Positions 16,664 to 22,644 of a stretch of DNA of 22,644 nt are shown piece after piece. The stretch comes from Bacteroidales bacterium (GTDB lineage Bacteria > Bacteroidota > Bacteroidia > Bacteroidales > UBA932). The stretch is from NCBI GenBank assembly GCA_004555145.1, contig SFJB01000017.1:1-22644 (forward strand), read 5' to 3'. The notes beneath the pieces were generated by a model. It saw only the letters and a program-made list of their open reading frames with translations, searched no databases and was not told the origin of the DNA. Within the stretch, counting starts at the first letter, position 1; every line of letters starts with the position of its first letter. The position numbers and the translations under genes were made by a program.

Positions 16664-17647
16664 TTATTGATTCAAAACTACATTGTCCATATATTCCAGG
16701 ACCCTCTCCACCGGGGCATCCTTCATTATCACACGCCTTTCTCCGTCCAGCAGATATAGGGAAGGTATGGCTCTGACATAGTACAGTTCACCCCCGTTTA
16801 TCAGGCCTTTGGAATCATAGCCGTTGAGCCAGTTGCGGGGATATTCGGCTTCGTGGCTCTTCCACAGTTCCAGGTCTTCGTCTATATAGACATTCACCAC
16901 CGCCAGCTTTCCCGAGGCGATCATAGGGTCGATGTAGGCTCTGGAGCCGAGCATATCTATGATTTCCTGGCAGGAATGGCAGCCCGGGTTGCTGAAAAAG
17001 AGCATGATATGGTCTGCCTTGATTCCGCTGAGACGGTGCTTGCGCCCGCGTATGTCTGTGATTTCAAAGTCCGGGACCTGGCTTCCGTAAGGATTGAGAC
17101 TGCATTTCTCAAGCTGGAAACGATAAGCCCGCTTCTTCTCCGCTGACGTGAGTCCGCTCTCCACAAGTCCCTTGACGAAAGGCAGATAGAGGTCCTCGCT
17201 GCGCAGCGGGGAGTTGGGATCATAGAGGTATTTGTCCACCAGCGAGGTGAGCGTTTCATAATTTGCCCTGCAGGTGGCGGAGTCGCGAAGGCAGCTCTTC
17301 GTGATGTCGGAAAAGAACTTGGCTATATGTTTCTGGGCCGCAGGCACGGGCTGGAGGTGCATGATGCTGCAATAGGCTGACACGTTCTGCTCCACCTCTT
17401 CCAGGCTCACCCCGAGCACATGAGCCGAGTCTGTGCGGCCGTTTCCGGAGAGGAAAGCGTCCCACCAATGCTCGGACATATATTCCAGTTTCATCGCAGG
17501 GTCGCCGATCATTGCAGGTATCTCCAGGACGGGAAAGGTCCTGAGTTCGGAGACGGAAGCGCTCTTATCCGTCCTGCGGGAGCAGGCCGGGACAAGAAGC
17601 AGGATCAGCAGCGATACGAGCAAAGATTTTGACACTAATCTTTTCAC
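16664..17647 (-). CDS. DUF5106/thioredoxin-like lipoprotein
   Basis: The protein has 327 residues. The N-terminus is a lipoprotein-like signal (KSLLVSLLILLLVPAC) with Cys22 as the probable lipidated residue; Pro at -2 makes the lipobox imperfect. No acidic export signal follows the Cys, so a periplasm-facing anchor is likely. Residues about 30-190 resemble the helical DUF5106 domain found in Bacteroidetes. Residues about 195-327 look like a TlpA/thioredoxin fold with the redox pair Cys223 and Cys226 in NPGCHSCQEI and a cis-Pro region near AIPSLYLLDGE. This suggests a periplasmic thiol-disulfide protein; its substrate is unknown. The start is GTG at 17647, as no ATG lies before or within the signal. 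A -7-like element ends 6 nt upstream. It heads the leftward operon. Confidence 0.82.
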   Translation of the reverse strand: MKRLVSKSLLVSLLILLLVPACSRRTDKSASVSELRTFPVLEIPAMIGDPAMKLEYMSEHWWDAFLSGNGRTDSAHVLGVSLEEVEQNVSAYCSIMHLQPVPAAQKHIAKFFSDITKSCLRDSATCRANYETLTSLVDKYLYDPNSPLRSEDLYLPFVKGLVESGLTSAEKKRAYRFQLEKCSLNPYGSQVPDFEITDIRGRKHRLSGIKADHIMLFFSNPGCHSCQEIIDMLGSRAYIDPMIASGKLAVVNVYIDEDLELWKSHEAEYPRNWLNGYDSKGLINGGELYYVRAIPSLYLLDGERRVIMKDAPVERVLEYMDNVVLNQ

Positions 17648-17653
17648 AAGCAG

Positions 17654-17661
17654 TAAAGTTA
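17654..17661 (-). promoter_or_regulatory. -7-like promoter element for the lipoprotein-galM-thyA-folA operon
   Basis: TAACTTTA on the minus strand matches TAnnTTTG in all but the last base and lies 6 nt before the GTG start at 17647. The geometry repeats that at the glycosyltransferase gene (TAACTTTG, 8 nt). Confidence 0.35.
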
Positions 17662-17674
17662 AGAATATTTTCTG

Positions 17675-17682
17675 TAGTTTTG
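17675..17682 (+). promoter_or_regulatory. -7 promoter element for the outer-membrane protein gene
   Basis: TAGTTTTG is an exact TAnnTTTG match and ends 6 nt before the ATG at 17689, so transcription probably begins at or next to the start codon. It is divergent from the element at 17654-17661 within a 41-nt gap. Confidence 0.45.
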
Positions 17683-17688
17683 TGCAAT

Positions 17689-20361
17689 ATGAAATTGAAA
17701 GTCCATATTTTGACCCTTATGCTGCTAGTCTTCAGCGTCCGGGCAAGCGCACAGTTCTATACAAGCGGGAGCGACTCCCCCGCAGTGAAATGGTTCCACT
17801 TCAAGACGGAGCACTACGACATCATCTACCCCGAGGGACAGGATTCCCTTGCGCTGGTGTATGCCCGCAATCTCGAGAAGCTGAATCCTCAGACGAAGCG
17901 GCAGGTCCCGGTGATACTCAGGAACAGGGTCTCATACTCCAACGGAATGGTGGTGCTTCCGCCTTTGAGGATGGAATTGCAAACCGTACCCGATGCTTAC
18001 GACCCTCTTCCTATGCCTTGGCAGGAGCACCTTATCCTCCACGAAGGCAGGCACCTTGAGCAGATGCTGTGCATAAAGGACAAAAGCCCGTGGAAACAGC
18101 TGCACTACCTGCTGGGCGGCTTGAGCGACGGGGCAGGAGTAGGCGTGGAAGCGGAATCCTGCCTCTACGAGGGGGATGCCGTGCTCGCGGAGACCGTGGG
18201 CAGCCTTTCCGGACGCGGCAGGAGCGCGGATTTCCTGGAATATTACAGGGCAAGTTTCGGGGAGGGCGATATGCGCAACTACTTCCGCTGGCGCTACGGA
18301 TCCCTGAACAGATACACCCCGGATTACTACCGCGCAGGATACGTGGCAATGGCGGGATCGCCGGGACGCTTCGTATCGCTTCCGGGACGCAAATTCAAGA
18401 AGGCGTTTGCGCAGAGCTGCGATTCCCTCGCGAGCTTCTGGAAGAAGGATGACGAGTCCAGAGCACCTTTCCTCAAGGGGGAGCAATTGGTCGGGACCCC
18501 GAAATACTACAACGAATACAAGGGCCTGCAATACAGTTTTGGGAGCATTTACGCCATAAAACGCGGGCTCACGGAAGCCGGCAGCATCGTGCGCATCGAT
18601 TCCCTGGGGGAGCATAGGCTCGCAACGATTTCCTCCAGCTCTTCGCGCCTGAGACTGTCCCCGGACGGATGCAGGATATTCTGGAGCGAGTACGTACCCG
18701 ACGCACGCTGGGAGTACCTCTCATATTCGGACATATTCACCCTGGACGGGAATTGCCGCCGCCAGCGTCTCACCCGCGGCCAGCGCTACTACAACCCCGC
18801 CGTTTCCCCTGACGGCGAACTGCTCTCCGTGAGCAGCTATTCGGAGGACGGGCGCAGCAGCGTGGTGCTGCTCGATTCCAGGGACGGAAGCGTGGTGGAG
18901 ACCATCCCCGCGCCGGACGGAATGCAGATAGTGGAGACCGCATGGGCTCAGGGCAGACTCTACGCCAGCGCCATTACGGAAGAGGGCGCATCCATCGTGG
19001 AAGTGGGTCCGTTCACCCATATTACCCTCCCGGAGCCGGCCAAAATCAAGGACCTCTCCAGCCACGGGGACAGGCTCTTCTTTGCAAGCGATCGCAGCGG
19101 GGTAAACGAGCTCTATGAACTGAACCCCTCTGACGGGGAAATGCTCCAGCGCAGCGTGACCCGCTACGGCGCTTCTGAGTTCTGCTTCGCTCCCGGCCGC
19201 CTCATATACTCCCGCCCCGAGACAGGGGGCAGGCTTCCGTATGCGCTGGACCTCGATTCGCTGGTAAGCCGCCCTGTGCGCGCGGGAGAACTCGCCGACT
19301 GGCCGCTTGCCGGTGCCGCCCCGAGGGAAAGGGTTCTCGCCCGGACACCGACAGACGGAATGCAGTCTCCGAAACCTGAGCGCTACCGCCAGTTCCCTAT
19401 ACTCCCCCACTCGTGGCTCCCGTTCTTCCTGAGCTATGATGCCGTGGATGAACTCAGCAGCTTCGACTTCGCCGGCAATATGGGTCTGGGCGCCACCGCA
19501 TTCTTCCAGAACAGTCTGGGTAACCTGTACGGCTCCGTGGCAGGAAAGGCGCTGTTGGACGAAAACGACATATGGAGGGGATACGGGGAAATCAATCTCG
19601 TCAGCACGGCTCTCTACCCGGTAATAGAGGCAAAGTTCGGCATCAACGACAGGAACAACCTGCGCTACCTGCTGGAAATCAATCAGAACGAAGGGAAAAT
19701 CACTTATGGCTACGATTCCGCTACTCACTGGAACCTGTACCTGCGCAGCTATATTCCGTTCAACTTCTCCCGCGGAAGCAGGACGGCGAGCGTGGTGCCG
19801 AGCATCAGCCTGAGGGTGACCAACGACATACTCGAGTTCAGAGGGGACACTTACAACTTCTTCACCAGTGCCGGCGCATCCGTACGTGCATACATAGGCG
19901 AAACCACGCCTGCATCGCGCATTTATCCGAGATGGGGTGCAGGTGCCGAGATCGGGGGAAGGCTGTACCCGTTCGCATACAAATTCGTGCGCCCGGCGCT
20001 GTATGCCGGAATTTACGGCTACATCCCGGGCTTAGGGAGAAAGGACGGCTTCCGACTGCGCGCCGTGGGTGAGACTTCGCCGAAGAGCGGTCTGTTCGCT
20101 TTCCCGCTTGCGGACGTGGTGCCTCGCGGCTTCGAGAGCAGTATCGGCAGCACTGTCGCTTCCTTCAGCAACAAGGCCATGTTCAGCATTGACTACGCCC
20201 TGCCTTTCGCCGCCCTGGACTGGAGTTTCCTCTCCCCTGTAGCCTATATCAAGAATCTGGAATTCAGCCCGCACGCAGACTTCGCCTTCTATAGTGGGAA
20301 CAGTGGCACCGGCACCCTGCTGAGCGCGACTCGCGTATCGGTCTGGACTACAACTTATTGA
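17689..20361 (+). CDS. Peptidase-like, TolB-like propeller and Omp85-like barrel protein (frameshifted near its end)
   Basis: As written the frame gives 890 residues. A signal peptide (LTLMLLVFSVRASA, cleavage before Gln22) leads to a mature N-terminus WFHFKTEHYDIIYP, as in M1-like gluzincin relatives. HEGRH at residues 118-122 fits HExxH, and Glu161 in YEGDAV is a plausible third zinc ligand. Residues about 300-560 carry TolB/PD40-type propeller repeats (LSPDG at 323, VSPDG at 372). Residues about 590-890 alternate short beta strands and turns like an outer-membrane Omp85-type barrel. The frame then leaves the barrel pattern and ends in VSVWTTTY, while the expected strands continue in another frame to 20435. 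The ATG at 17689 was chosen over 17629 because it gives a signal peptide and follows a -7 element. Exact function is unknown. Confidence 0.8.
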   Translation: MKLKVHILTLMLLVFSVRASAQFYTSGSDSPAVKWFHFKTEHYDIIYPEGQDSLALVYARNLEKLNPQTKRQVPVILRNRVSYSNGMVVLPPLRMELQTVPDAYDPLPMPWQEHLILHEGRHLEQMLCIKDKSPWKQLHYLLGGLSDGAGVGVEAESCLYEGDAVLAETVGSLSGRGRSADFLEYYRASFGEGDMRNYFRWRYGSLNRYTPDYYRAGYVAMAGSPGRFVSLPGRKFKKAFAQSCDSLASFWKKDDESRAPFLKGEQLVGTPKYYNEYKGLQYSFGSIYAIKRGLTEAGSIVRIDSLGEHRLATISSSSSRLRLSPDGCRIFWSEYVPDARWEYLSYSDIFTLDGNCRRQRLTRGQRYYNPAVSPDGELLSVSSYSEDGRSSVVLLDSRDGSVVETIPAPDGMQIVETAWAQGRLYASAITEEGASIVEVGPFTHITLPEPAKIKDLSSHGDRLFFASDRSGVNELYELNPSDGEMLQRSVTRYGASEFCFAPGRLIYSRPETGGRLPYALDLDSLVSRPVRAGELADWPLAGAAPRERVLARTPTDGMQSPKPERYRQFPILPHSWLPFFLSYDAVDELSSFDFAGNMGLGATAFFQNSLGNLYGSVAGKALLDENDIWRGYGEINLVSTALYPVIEAKFGINDRNNLRYLLEINQNEGKITYGYDSATHWNLYLRSYIPFNFSRGSRTASVVPSISLRVTNDILEFRGDTYNFFTSAGASVRAYIGETTPASRIYPRWGAGAEIGGRLYPFAYKFVRPALYAGIYGYIPGLGRKDGFRLRAVGETSPKSGLFAFPLADVVPRGFESSIGSTVASFSNKAMFSIDYALPFAALDWSFLSPVAYIKNLEFSPHADFAFYSGNSGTGTLLSATRVSVWTTTY

Positions 20362-20435
20362 GCGGCTCGTTGCTCCAGTATGTGGAAACATCGAACCGCC
20401 ACGTTATATCTCTGGTATTCACCAGTTCCTTCTAA
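20331..20435 (+). pseudogene. Out-of-frame C-terminal end of the outer-membrane barrel protein
   Basis: Reading codons from 20331 gives SRIGLDYNLLSG, then LLQYVETSNRHVISLVF and the ending TSSF before TAA at 20433-20435. This is what an outer-membrane barrel terminus looks like: amphipathic last strands ending in Phe, the BAM recognition signal. It joins the upstream frame if one base is restored between about 20325 and 20331, giving about 915 residues in all. No slippery heptamer or homopolymer is present, so programmed frameshifting is unlikely. A real one-base deletion and a sequencing or assembly error cannot be told apart here. Confidence 0.75.
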
Positions 20436-20532
20436 ACTCCGCTGAATGAGCTGAAGCCGCCGTCGACCGGAAGGCTTTCCACCACAGACCAACGCCAAGT
20501 TTTTCCATAATGTTATTTTGCAATTTCAGCAA

Positions 20533-20595
20533 ATATACCACTTTTTTCTTACTAATTTATTTTTGTTATCTTTGCCAAGTTTAGAAGTGGTATAT
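20533..20595. repeat. 11-bp perfect inverted repeat flanking the YeiH promoter
   Basis: ATATACCACTT at 20533-20543 and its exact reverse complement AAGTGGTATAT at 20585-20595 enclose 41 bp that contain both -7-like elements. The arm centres are 52 bp apart, close to five helical turns. The left arm lies upstream of the likely transcription start, so the pair is unlikely to act as an RNA stem. Paired operators or a small invertible segment are the possibilities. Confidence 0.6.
20558..20574 (+). promoter_or_regulatory. Tandem -7 promoter elements for the YeiH-family operon
   Basis: TATTTTTG at 20558-20565 and TATCTTTG at 20567-20574 both match TAnnTTTG and are 9 nt apart, the same arrangement as upstream of mutS. 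The second would start transcription near 20580 with a leader of about 30 nt. A T-rich run at 20541-20549 could serve as a poor -33 region. Confidence 0.45.
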
Positions 20596-20609
20596 CTAAT
20601 AACAAAGAC

Positions 20610-21956
20610 ATGTCTAAAACCAAAATTAACTGGTCAAAACTCTGGAAGACAGAGGATTGGCTTGCAGTATGGATTGGATTTATCGTCATCGCAATAGCAA
20701 GTGTGGCGGTGCTTACGGGGGCATTCGACTTTTCCGCCCTCAAATTCTCCACCTGGTCCTGGGGTGAAAAGGCTGCCCCTGAGAACGCTTCTCTCGGTGC
20801 CCAGCTGGCAAGTGGTGCGTTCTGGATAAAGTTGCTCAAGACCGTCGTCGTCCTCGGCATACTCTTCACCGCCGGCGCCAAACTCCTCGGAGAAAAGGTC
20901 AAGAAGTATATTCCGGCATTCATGGGACTCTTCGTGCTTGCCGTTGTCGTGCGTCTGATAAGCGCCGAGTTTACCCTCAACCGCTACCTCGAGTGGGCTT
21001 TCTGGGCTCTCATCGTGGGCCTGCTGGTATCCAACACCGTCGGTGTTCCTGCCTGGCTGAGGCCTGCCATCAAGACTGAATTCTACATCAAGTCCGGTCT
21101 GGTAATCATGGGATTCTCGGTGCTCTTCTCCAACATTGCCAAGTTCGGCCTTTACGGCCTCGGCATAGCCTGGCTCGTGACCCCTATCGTGATCATATTC
21201 ATGTGGTGGCTGGGCACCAAGGTCTTCAAGATTGACAACAAGCCTCTAGTCATCACCCTGGCATCCGCCACAAGCGTATGCGGTACTTCTGCCGCCATCG
21301 CCACCGGTGCCGCGTCCGGCTGCAAGAAGACTGACCTCACAATGGCCGTGTCCATCTCAATCATCTTCACCGTGCTGATGATGGTCTTCGAGCCTATCAT
21401 CATCCGCGCTACCGGAATGACCCCGCTTATGGGAGGTGCGCTGATCGGTGGCACCGTGGACAGCACCGGAGCCGTTGTGGTTGCAGGTACTGCCCTGGGC
21501 GCTGAAGCGCAGACCGCAGCCGTGCTCGTGAAGTCCATCCAGAACATACTCATAGGCTTCATCGCCTTCTTCGTCGCAGTCTTCTTCGCTACCAGGGTGG
21601 ACAAGACCGGATCCACGAAGGTGGGCGCCAGCGAAATATGGACCCGCTTCCCTAAGTTCATCATCGGTTTCTTCGCTGCCTCATTGGTGGCTTCTTTCCT
21701 GATCCAGCCGGTGTTCGGCGCTGACCAGGTATCCGCCATCAACAAGGTGCTCGACCAGTACAAGAACTGGGCATTCGTGCTTGCGTTCGTAAGCATTGGC
21801 CTGGACACCAACTTCAAGGACATCATCAAGCAGATGCAGGGCGGCAAGGTGCTCTGGCTCTACGTAATAGGACAGGTATTCAACATCGTGCTCACCTTTG
21901 CGGTGGTATGGCTGCTGCTGTCCGGCAAGATCTTCCCTATCCCAGTCCTCGACTAA
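20610..21956 (+). CDS. YeiH-family putative sulfate/anion exporter
   Basis: This 448-residue inner-membrane protein belongs to the family named putative sulfate exporter (Pfam Cons_hypoth698); that role is a family-level prediction, and related proteins have been linked to export of sulfur-containing anions. About 11 hydrophobic helices are seen. The conserved core motif is SVCGTSAAIATG, beginning at residue 222, with a second GGALIGGTVDSTGAVVVAG segment that looks like the other half of an internal repeat. FVSIGLDTNFKD near the C-terminus is also typical. It is longer than the E. coli protein of about 350 residues, with an N-terminal extension of roughly 100 residues including an extra hydrophobic hairpin. 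Promoter elements and an inverted repeat lie just upstream; a small membrane protein gene follows after 1 nt. Confidence 0.88.
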   Translation: MSKTKINWSKLWKTEDWLAVWIGFIVIAIASVAVLTGAFDFSALKFSTWSWGEKAAPENASLGAQLASGAFWIKLLKTVVVLGILFTAGAKLLGEKVKKYIPAFMGLFVLAVVVRLISAEFTLNRYLEWAFWALIVGLLVSNTVGVPAWLRPAIKTEFYIKSGLVIMGFSVLFSNIAKFGLYGLGIAWLVTPIVIIFMWWLGTKVFKIDNKPLVITLASATSVCGTSAAIATGAASGCKKTDLTMAVSISIIFTVLMMVFEPIIIRATGMTPLMGGALIGGTVDSTGAVVVAGTALGAEAQTAAVLVKSIQNILIGFIAFFVAVFFATRVDKTGSTKVGASEIWTRFPKFIIGFFAASLVASFLIQPVFGADQVSAINKVLDQYKNWAFVLAFVSIGLDTNFKDIIKQMQGGKVLWLYVIGQVFNIVLTFAVVWLLLSGKIFPIPVLD

Positions 21957-21957
21957 G

Positions 21958-22239
21958 GTGACGGGAGGAAAGAACAGAATACTCAAACTGGTCACCCTGA
22001 TTTTCGGGGTGGCCGTTTTGATTTGTGTACTTTGGATAATGATTTCCGGCGCGGGTCTGCAGGAAAGCCTGGATTTCGGGGCCGGGGCATATTACTATGC
22101 CGACATCCCGGAATTCCAGAAATACCTCGCCTGGGACGCCTTCAAGGAAGGGCTGCCGTACTGGGTGTACGTCGTTCTGTTCCTTGTCTGGGGCGCCCTG
22201 ATGTACCTGCTTTGGATTTGGATAGATAAGAGAAAATAG
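21958..22239 (+). CDS. Small two-helix membrane protein coupled to the YeiH-family gene
   Basis: This 93-residue protein starts with GTG 1 nt after the YeiH-family stop codon. Helix 1 spans about residues 9-30 (LVTLIFGVAVLICVLWIM) and helix 2 about 68-89 (YWVYVVLFLVWGALMYLLWIW). The loop between them is acidic and aromatic (AYYYADIPEFQKYLAWDAF), and the C-terminus is a basic DKRK, so both ends should face the cytoplasm and the loop the periplasm. No ATG is available before residue 28. The position argues for an accessory subunit of the transporter, but I do not recognise the family. Confidence 0.7.
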   Translation: MTGGKNRILKLVTLIFGVAVLICVLWIMISGAGLQESLDFGAGAYYYADIPEFQKYLAWDAFKEGLPYWVYVVLFLVWGALMYLLWIWIDKRK

Positions 22240-22242
22240 ACT

Positions 22243-22644
22243 ATGGCAGCACTTGAAATCACGCAGAAATGCCGCTCTTGCGGCGAAAATCACAGCTTCA
22301 GCTTCAACGGCATCATCAACGTGGCCGGGAATCCCGAGTTGCGGGAAAGGGTCGCAAGCGGAGACTACTTCACCTGGGAGTGTCCCTGCTGCGGAGCCAG
22401 GAACCTGGTCGCAGGCCAGACCTGCCTTTACCACGATGCCGAGGAGAAGCTCATCATAGTCCTTGCGCCTGCCGGATTGAAGATGGAGCAGCTTCCCCAG
22501 GGATACACCTGCAGGCTCGTGGACAGCGTGGGACAGTTGATGGAGAAAGTCAAGATATTCTCGGCGGGGCTGGATGACGTGATCGTCGAGTTGTGCAAAT
22601 ACATCACCCGCGGCGAGCTCAAGAAGGATGTGGACCTCAAGTTC
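22243..22644 (+). CDS. CpXC-type zinc-ribbon protein (3' end beyond the window)
   Basis: The ATG at 22243 opens a frame with no stop for 134 codons up to the window end, so the gene is partial. It follows the small membrane protein gene by 3 nt. Two cysteine pairs are visible: Cys10 and Cys13 (KCRSCGE), and Cys47, Cys49 and Cys50 in WECPCCGARN, the CPxC pattern that names the CpXC domain. They should bind zinc as a ribbon. The following LIIVLAP and LVDSVGQLMEKVKIF segments agree with the family, whose members are cytoplasmic and of unknown function. It is likely cotranscribed with the YeiH-family gene. Confidence 0.75.
   Translation, partial: MAALEITQKCRSCGENHSFSFNGIINVAGNPELRERVASGDYFTWECPCCGARNLVAGQTCLYHDAEEKLIIVLAPAGLKMEQLPQGYTCRLVDSVGQLMEKVKIFSAGLDDVIVELCKYITRGELKKDVDLKF

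Larger units (their letters stand above)
20436..20609 (+). other. Intergenic region before the YeiH-family gene
   Basis: I see no gene here. The first half holds a weak hairpin, AAGCC with GGCTT around 20455-20475, followed by short T runs that might terminate the preceding gene. The second half is strongly AT-rich and holds the inverted repeat and promoter elements described separately. The YeiH-family ATG at 20610 lacks a Shine-Dalgarno sequence; AATAACAAAGAC precedes it. Confidence 0.4.

Noticed and set aside
18721..19728. 335-codon minus-strand frame opposite the propeller and barrel gene
   Set aside because: Antisense shadow: the sense strand encodes recognisable propeller repeats and barrel strands with a signal peptide.
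20320..20340. Programmed -1 ribosomal frameshift in the barrel gene
   Set aside because: There is no X XXY YYZ slippery sequence and no convincing downstream stem, so mutation or sequence error is more likely.
1..22644. Mobile elements, CRISPR arrays, tRNA or rRNA genes, defence cassettes
   Set aside because: I looked for transposase or integrase motifs, terminal repeats with duplications, regularly spaced repeats and tRNA-like folds by eye and saw none.

Overview
The window looks like a chromosomal segment of a Bacteroidota bacterium, most likely order Bacteroidales. Signs are an S46 dipeptidyl peptidase, a DUF5106/thioredoxin-like lipoprotein, a YfhO-family protein coupled to a glycosyltransferase, Mrp and RsmA sequences of Bacteroidetes type (for example the NFPY motif in RsmA), start codons mostly without Shine-Dalgarno sequences, and several matches to the Bacteroidetes -7 promoter element TAnnTTTG. 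No phage, insertion sequence, CRISPR array, tRNA or rRNA was recognised. The region is mainly housekeeping.

Layout. (1) 1-83: the start of a leftward gene that runs off the edge; 84-267 is a divergent control region with a 13-bp dyad. (2) 268-5200, rightward: XRE regulator with a coiled-coil tail, ribonuclease HII (rnhB), secreted S46 dipeptidyl peptidase (DPP7-like), Mrp P-loop ATPase, RsmA. Spacing is tight from mrp to rsmA. (3) 7616-5187 and 8902-7613, leftward: a glycosyltransferase and a YfhO-family membrane protein, coupled by a 4-nt overlap; the YfhO gene overlaps the 3' end of rsmA tail to tail. (4) 8958-11552, rightward: mutS, followed by a strong hairpin shared with the convergent operon. 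(5) 17647-11604, leftward: a compact six-gene run of DUF5106/thioredoxin-like lipoprotein, galM, thyA, folA and two tandem NSS-family sodium symporters, with gaps of 12 nt or less or 4-nt overlaps. ThyA makes dTMP and dihydrofolate and FolA regenerates tetrahydrofolate, so these two genes form a functional pair. (6) 17689-20435, rightward: a large three-part outer-membrane protein (HExxH peptidase-like domain, TolB-like propeller, Omp85-like barrel). Its reading frame is broken by an apparent one-base loss near 20325-20331, which removes the last barrel strands. (7) 20436-22644, rightward: a promoter region enclosed by a perfect 11-bp inverted repeat, then a YeiH-family putative anion exporter, a tiny two-helix membrane protein and a CpXC zinc-ribbon protein that runs off the right edge.

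The points most worth a second look are the inverted repeat around the YeiH promoter with its coupled small membrane protein and CpXC protein, the peptidase-propeller-barrel fusion and its frameshift, and several promoters whose -7 element lies only 6-8 nt from the start codon, which suggests leaderless transcripts. I did not find convincing evidence of a wholly new system.
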